From Saccharum officinarum (lineage: Eukaryota > Streptophyta > Magnoliopsida > Poales > Poaceae), in NCBI GenBank assembly GCA_020631735.1, contig CM036201.1, positions 75,096,353 to 75,160,352 on the forward strand: DNA of 64,000 bases. The letters are read 5' to 3'. Both the position numbers and the translations under genes were made by a program. Of the stretch, positions 59,641-64,000 are shown one piece after another. The first letter of the stretch is position 1; every line of letters starts with the position of its first letter. The notes below the pieces were generated by a model. The model was given only the letters and a program-made list of their open reading frames with translations, ran no database searches and had not been told where the DNA came from.

Positions 59641-60128
59641 CTAGATGCCCGGCGGCGGCACGGGGATAGTATTAGGGCTGCCGTCGTCTAGCACCCTGAT
59701 GGTGCACCGGAACTCGACGTACCCGCAGCGCGTCACGTACTTCTCGACGAACTGCTCGGCCGGCACGCCTTCCAAGCCGAAGAGCCACGCGAAGGTGCCG
59801 TAGAAGTTGTTCTTCATCTTCCCGGTCCTCCGCACGGTGTTGAGAGCCGGCTGCCCCTGGTCGTCCATCACACCATCACGTCGAATACGGCGGCGACGCT
59901 GCCGCCGACCTTGTCGCTCGTCAGGAGCTCCAGGGCGATGCAGTGGCGGTCGTAGAGGGTCCTGTCCGTGGTCGCCCTCATCCCGCCCGGGTAGAAGTTT
60001 ATCCTCCACGTGTGCCCGCCGGCCGGGATCGCGTCGGAGTGGACAGCCACGCCGGTGGGGAGGCGCTTCGCTTGCTCGTAGTCTACTTTGAACACGACCA
60101 CGGCCGACGCGCAGTCCAGCTCCAGCAT
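59641..60128 (-). pseudogene. MATH-domain protein, frameshifted
   Basis: Starts MLELDCASAVVVFKVDYEQ at 60128. A MATH domain follows: AVHSDAIPAGGHTWRINFYP, ALELLTSDKV, AAVFDVMV, then a stop created by two extra bases (GTGATGGTGTGATGG near 59875). In the next frame it continues MDDQGQPALNT, FYGTFAWLFGLEG, EKYVTRCGYVEFRCTIRVLD to the TAG at 59641. The MATH domain is complete apart from this break; no BTB follows before the stop. Either a MATH-only gene or the first half of a BPM gene. Confidence 0.75.
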
Positions 60129-60129
60129 G

Positions 60130-60890
60130 GTGATCTACTGCAGCTGTCGCTTGCTTGCTGCTGCTGCATGGTTAGATTAGAGAGAGGACCGAGCGAGATC
60201 GAGAGAGTAAATTAGACAGCGATCGAAATCGTAATGCAAGAATTCGATCGGTGGCGTCTAGCACTAGTAACTCGCCAGCCTTGTCGCCGACGACTCCCAT
60301 CGTGTTCATCCCGCGGCGCCGCCGGCAAGCCGGACTAGGTGTTTGGATCTGAAGAAGCTCGCGCCTTGGAACCACCTTATTGTGTGTCAGCGCGTGAGGA
60401 CCAGAAGGAAGTCCTCCTCTCTATCGCTCCCGAGTCCAGACTCCAGTCCAAACCTGAGCGTGATCCACCTTGACCCGGCAAGCCAAGACAGATTTGGAAG
60501 TAGACTCTGATGAATCCGACGCCTGTATGAGCGACGAGATGCATGCTGCATGGCATGGCGGACGCAGACGCGTCGGGCGCGAACTGAGTCATCCCGTGTC
60601 ACGCTGACAAACAGGATTTCAGGAGAGTCCCTGCCTAATCATTTTGAGAGCCAGATTCTATCTAAACCACAAACGTTTCTCAGATTCACTTGTGAGAATA
60701 AAAAATCAGGGTTCTCTTTGTTCTTTCGAGAAAGAATCTGTCGACAGCATATTTGAATTTGGGAATCAAATACAACTGAAAAGAATTATTAAATCTGGGC
60801 CAAAAACAAAAAAACCCTGTAAAAACTGACTAAGGTGGGTTTCGGTTTAGCTGTTCAAGGGATGGTGACAGACAAAACAACAGGCTCTCT
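60130..60890. other. Upstream region of the MATH pseudogene
   Basis: GC-rich to 60600 then AT-rich. No recognisable gene; a GAGAGAGGACCGAGCGAGAT stretch near 60180 looks leader-like. Confidence 0.3.
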
Positions 60891-60892
60891 GT

Positions 60893-61003
60893 TCGGCAGG
60901 ACTTATTTTGGCTCCGGCTGATTTCTATGGCGACTTTTTGTGAGAGAAAAACACTATTTTCTGACTGGCCGATTCTGGCCGACAAGCTCAAGAGAACAGC
61001 AGC
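60893..61003. mobile_element. MITE remnant
   Basis: CTGTTCGGCAGGACTTATTT with TTTGTGAGAGAAAAACACTA resembles the MITEs at 4754 and 41034, diverged. It sits at the point where similarity to copy A resumes. Confidence 0.45.
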
Positions 61004-61205
61004 TTGGTGGAGCGATGCCGGAAGAATTGAGATGAAAAAGAGAGATGCATGAAAGGATAAGTGGGCCCCATGGCTAACAGTGGCTGACGTGTGAATACTC
61101 CATCCATCACGTTTAGCTTAATCACCCCCAACCCAATGGAAAACAGGGATAGACTTACCAGTCTCAACCAAACACAGACGAGACCATCTCACCATCCCGT
61201 AAATC

Positions 61206-62700
61206 CAGAACATAACCATCCTATACCGAACATCTCCAAACCCAATACATGCTTAGTTTTCATATACACTCTTATCATAAAGGATCAGATGTTGATCACA
61301 ATATTTTTCAGGGGACAACGATACATAAATACTCAAATACATAAGCCAGGACTGTACAAAGCATTGCTCTGGCACAAATGCAAGCCGTGAATGCAAGCCG
61401 TGGGTGACTGTGTTCTCACTTGTGTCATTGTGGGAATCAAATACAGGGATCTAAAATACATCCTGGAAGTCTGGAACTTGAACCAGCAGCAACGGACTCC
61501 CGACTGGGCACAAACGGCCATCACATGCCTAAACCCTAGCTACTAATACAGACATTAGCTAAAGCTGTGACTATGTGTGTAGTAGGCTCCACGAGTGAGA
61601 ATGTGAAATACACGAGCGCATGAAACAATTAGGCTAGGACCACATGGGAGGATTGCCACATTTCCTTCAGCTGCTTGTGCCCCTTCTCTATCAGTTTTGC
61701 AGATGAAATTAGACGGGTTCTGAAGCATCGGGCTCAATGCTACTCAGGAGTTGTGCTGAACAATAGTTGACCTGCCAGGGGGCATATCATGCTGCAGTGC
61801 TGCACGCCAATGTATTCTGCAAATGAAGGTAAAAGAAATAGTGAGGCCAAACATTGTTAGTTCTTGAAGGTGGCGATGCCATACAGAAATTACAACTCTG
61901 ATACTCGGGACTCGAGTTGCAGAGGGCAGATTGAATTTTTTGTGTCTCGTTAAAGCTGTAACTAGTGAGCACGTTGAGCAGGGTAATGTACCGAAAACCA
62001 ATGATTTCAGCAGTACAATGTTGGATAAAGAAAACTTCTTCCACTGAACATTTTGCTTCTCTATCTCTATATGGTGGAGTATTTTCTATAGTAAGCATTC
62101 AACCAAATGACAGCCATCATTGCCAGCAAGTAAGTTTATAGCACAAGTGAAGTGAATATCTTTGGTTCTGCAGCAAAAAGGACTGGCCACAAACGCTTCA
62201 GGACTTTGCCACAGGTGCACAAGAGTTATGTAGATGCTGAAAACTCTCTAATGGAAGTTTTGCAGCAATAAACACAGGCCAAGAAGGTCAAAGATTTTGA
62301 AAGCCACAAATGAATGCTCATAATTTCATGATTGAGTGAAACATAGAAAACCAGTTTTGTTCATCTTTACTTCTTTTCAGAATTTTGAAAGTTCAACTTT
62401 CTTTGAACGTTTTGACGATAAATTTTGATTAATGCATTGTTACTAGTCTCAGAAAAGATTGTACACACCTAACCTTTGTTCTTCTATTACTTTAGCAAGC
62501 TGAATTTTTTTTCTTAAAGAAAGTCAGAAAAGGGACGCACAGACCAATAAGCTATACGTACACATACAAAAACACCTGTTTCAATGTGATTCCAAAAGAA
62601 CTTGTATTTAGGTTTTCACTAAGTAACTACTTATTGACACTTTTGCATTTTCAAGATTTAGTTCTGAGCTCGACTGAATATCAGCTGTGCATGAGTTAAC
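61206..62700. other. 3' flank of uL18-like copy B
   Basis: No recognisable gene. 61206-61560 matches 32319-32650. 61565-62580 has no counterpart in copy A and contains only short frames. Confidence 0.45.
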
Positions 62701-62725
62701 GCATTTGAGCATCAATCAATTAATA

Positions 62726-63804
62726 CTATGATGAAGTAGAAGTACTGAATATGCCATACTTGATATGTAGTGCCTGAAGGAAAATGATTATAAACTCATA
62801 ACAAATTCTTAAAGTCTGAAGCTCAGCATCATAAAATAAATGCAACAATACATACTATGGAATACCTTTATCGGCTTTCTTTGCTTCAGTTTCACCTTCA
62901 CATCAACTCCATTCTCAATAATTGCATGCAACACAACCTTAATTTTTCCTTCAATCCTATCCCCTTTCCTTGGTGTATACAGTGCATTGTGAATATCATC
63001 CTCTAACGCACGCTTTGCAAGCAATGCACCAACTGCCGCACATGCCTTCATACCCTTACCCTTCTTTGAACCAAGATCAAACTTCATATCCTTTGATATA
63101 GAGTGTGCAACTGCAACCACCCTGCTCGTCACTCGGTGCACAAAGCAAGCACGCACTGACCCCTTTGTAACATGTATATCAAGGCAGAAAGGGTGGTGGT
63201 AAGGATCAGTCATCTGGTTGAATGTTGGCATCCGTTCCCGCTTCACCTCAACCATGTCATCATCTCTAATTGCACGCTTTGTTGGCTTTGGAGCATTGCA
63301 AGAAACAGACTTGGCAGGCTCCACCTTGCATTCCTTTGGGTTCTTGGCATTGATTTTGTCCCTATTCTTGCTTCGGCGCAAGGGCAGGCTGTTCTCCTCG
63401 TACTCCTTGGATTGTCGGTCCAGCTTGTAGAACAACTTCTTGCGGTGCCGCATGTCATCAATCTCATCATTAAAGTCTTGCACTTCACTGTCGTCATTCC
63501 GGTGGAGGTCATCCAGGTACTCATTGCCCCTTGCGGCCTCCGAAGAGAAGCTGAAGGACGGGGTCCAGAGGTCGGAGTCAACCACATCAATGTGGAAGCC
63601 GGACCCAAGAAGGTCAGAACTGGACTGAGGTGAGCTTTGGGGCAGCCGGACTTGAACATATGGAGACTGGCGCTGCGGTGGTGCAGCCAAGGCTTTGGAA
63701 GGGAGAATGGAGAGTTCGCGACAAAGAAAGAGGAGTCCGGAGAGCTGAGGCGTCCGAGGCAAGCACTGCTGCCGTGCATGGAGAAGCAACTGCCACAGGG
63801 ACAT
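62726..63804 (-). CDS. uL18-like (L18p/L5e) ribosomal protein, copy B, intact
   Basis: Exon 63804-62866 (313 codons, phase 0) plus a proposed short last exon 62773-62726, joined over a 92 nt intron (GTATTCC...CCTTCAG); about 328 residues. The start MSLWQLLLHARQ follows TGTTTGCAGAA, so the ATG opens the first coding exon after a 5' UTR intron. The N-terminal 60 or so residues look like an organelle presequence. The middle is charged (RHRKKLFYKLDRQSKEYEEN). The C-terminal third carries the L18-type domain: RACFVHRVTSRVVAVAHSIS, KACAAVGALLAKRALEDDI, YTPRKGDRIEGKIKVVLHAI. In bacteria and organelles uL18 binds 5S rRNA; this longer plant type is probably organellar or nuclear-encoded atypical, which I infer only. 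The exact C-terminus is less certain. Confidence 0.7.
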
Positions 63805-64000
63805 TTCTGCAAACACACTGCGCAGTAAGGAGAGTGGTGTACACTCGATAATTAATGCCAAAAAATCAAAGTTAGTGTGTAGCACATGTAAATACTGGTG
63901 ATTGGGACAGATTCGAATGCATATAGCTTGTGGATGCTTGGTTCAGTACACCAGGAAGGGAAGGGAAGGGAAGGGAGGCGTACCTAGGACCTGTTTGTTT

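Larger units (their letters stand above)
60995..64000. repeat. Segmental duplication, copy B, right part
   Basis: Matches 6690-6898 joined directly to 32319-34090. It shows the unoccupied target of the 25 kb retrotransposon complex near 61204 (AGAACATAACCATCCTATAC). It keeps about 1 kb (61565-62580) missing from copy A. It continues past the window edge. Confidence 0.85.

Noticed and set aside
1..64000. CRISPR arrays, prokaryotic operons, Shine-Dalgarno sites or rRNA genes
   Set aside because: None seen; intron structure and repeat types are those of a plant nuclear genome.

Overview
The window is nuclear DNA of a grass. It has intron-containing plant genes with GC-rich first exons, dense nested LTR retrotransposons, Helitrons, CACTA/Harbinger/Stowaway-type elements and a tRNA-derived SINE. 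A panicoid grass (sorghum/sugarcane relatives) is my guess from the repeat style; the sequence does not prove it. Most of the window is transposon.

Layout. 1-3.1 kb: the 5' part of a HAK/KUP potassium transporter gene on the minus strand, six exons visible, running off the left edge, with a frame break in exon 5. 3.3-6.9 kb: stacked non-autonomous DNA transposons. 6899-32313: a retrotransposon complex. The outer element is LARD-like (large retrotransposon derivative), lies on the minus strand, has 5.5 kb LTRs, a 3.9 kb apparently non-coding interior and an ATTAC target duplication. A Ty3/gypsy element (7887-18307, ACGCC duplication) sits inside its left LTR. The gypsy copy carries gag-protease-RT-RNaseH-integrase in one frame broken by three stop codons, an extra ORF upstream of gag, and a 0.93 kb inverted repeat of LTR sequence. 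32.3-36 kb: copy A of a gene for a uL18-like (L18p/L5e) ribosomal protein, frameshifted. 36-38.1 kb: a MITE, a DNA-transposon fragment and a 5'-truncated LINE. 38.2-46.25 kb: two Helitron-like elements head to tail, with a MITE and a long perfect foldback. 46.8-50 kb: one exon of a STRUBBELIG-type receptor kinase, a gypsy gag-protease fragment and an intact single-exon DUF1668-like gene. 50.9-57.3 kb: a possible non-LTR element, part of a segmental duplication, CACTA elements and low-complexity DNA. 58-60.1 kb: a SINE and two decayed MATH/BTB genes. 61-64 kb: copy B of the uL18-like gene, intact.

The standout is the extra ORF of the nested gypsy element (13273-12294, minus). Its first 20 residues, MARTKQTARKSTGGRAPRHQ, reproduce the histone H3 N-terminal tail with K4, K9 and S10 kept and K14/K18 replaced. 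A non-histone body, a coiled coil and an acidic C-terminus follow. It lies between the primer-binding site and gag, where an accessory retroelement protein would sit, and suggests molecular mimicry of H3. The outer LARD-like element shares leader sequence, candidate splice sites and parts of its LTR with this gypsy element, so the gypsy family may be its mobilising partner.

The uL18-like gene and its 3' flank occur twice in the same orientation. Copy A took the 25 kb retrotransposon complex in its 3' flank, lost about 1 kb there, and has a 1-base deletion in the coding sequence. Copy B keeps an open frame. All coordinates and homologies were read by eye; no alignment or database search was run.
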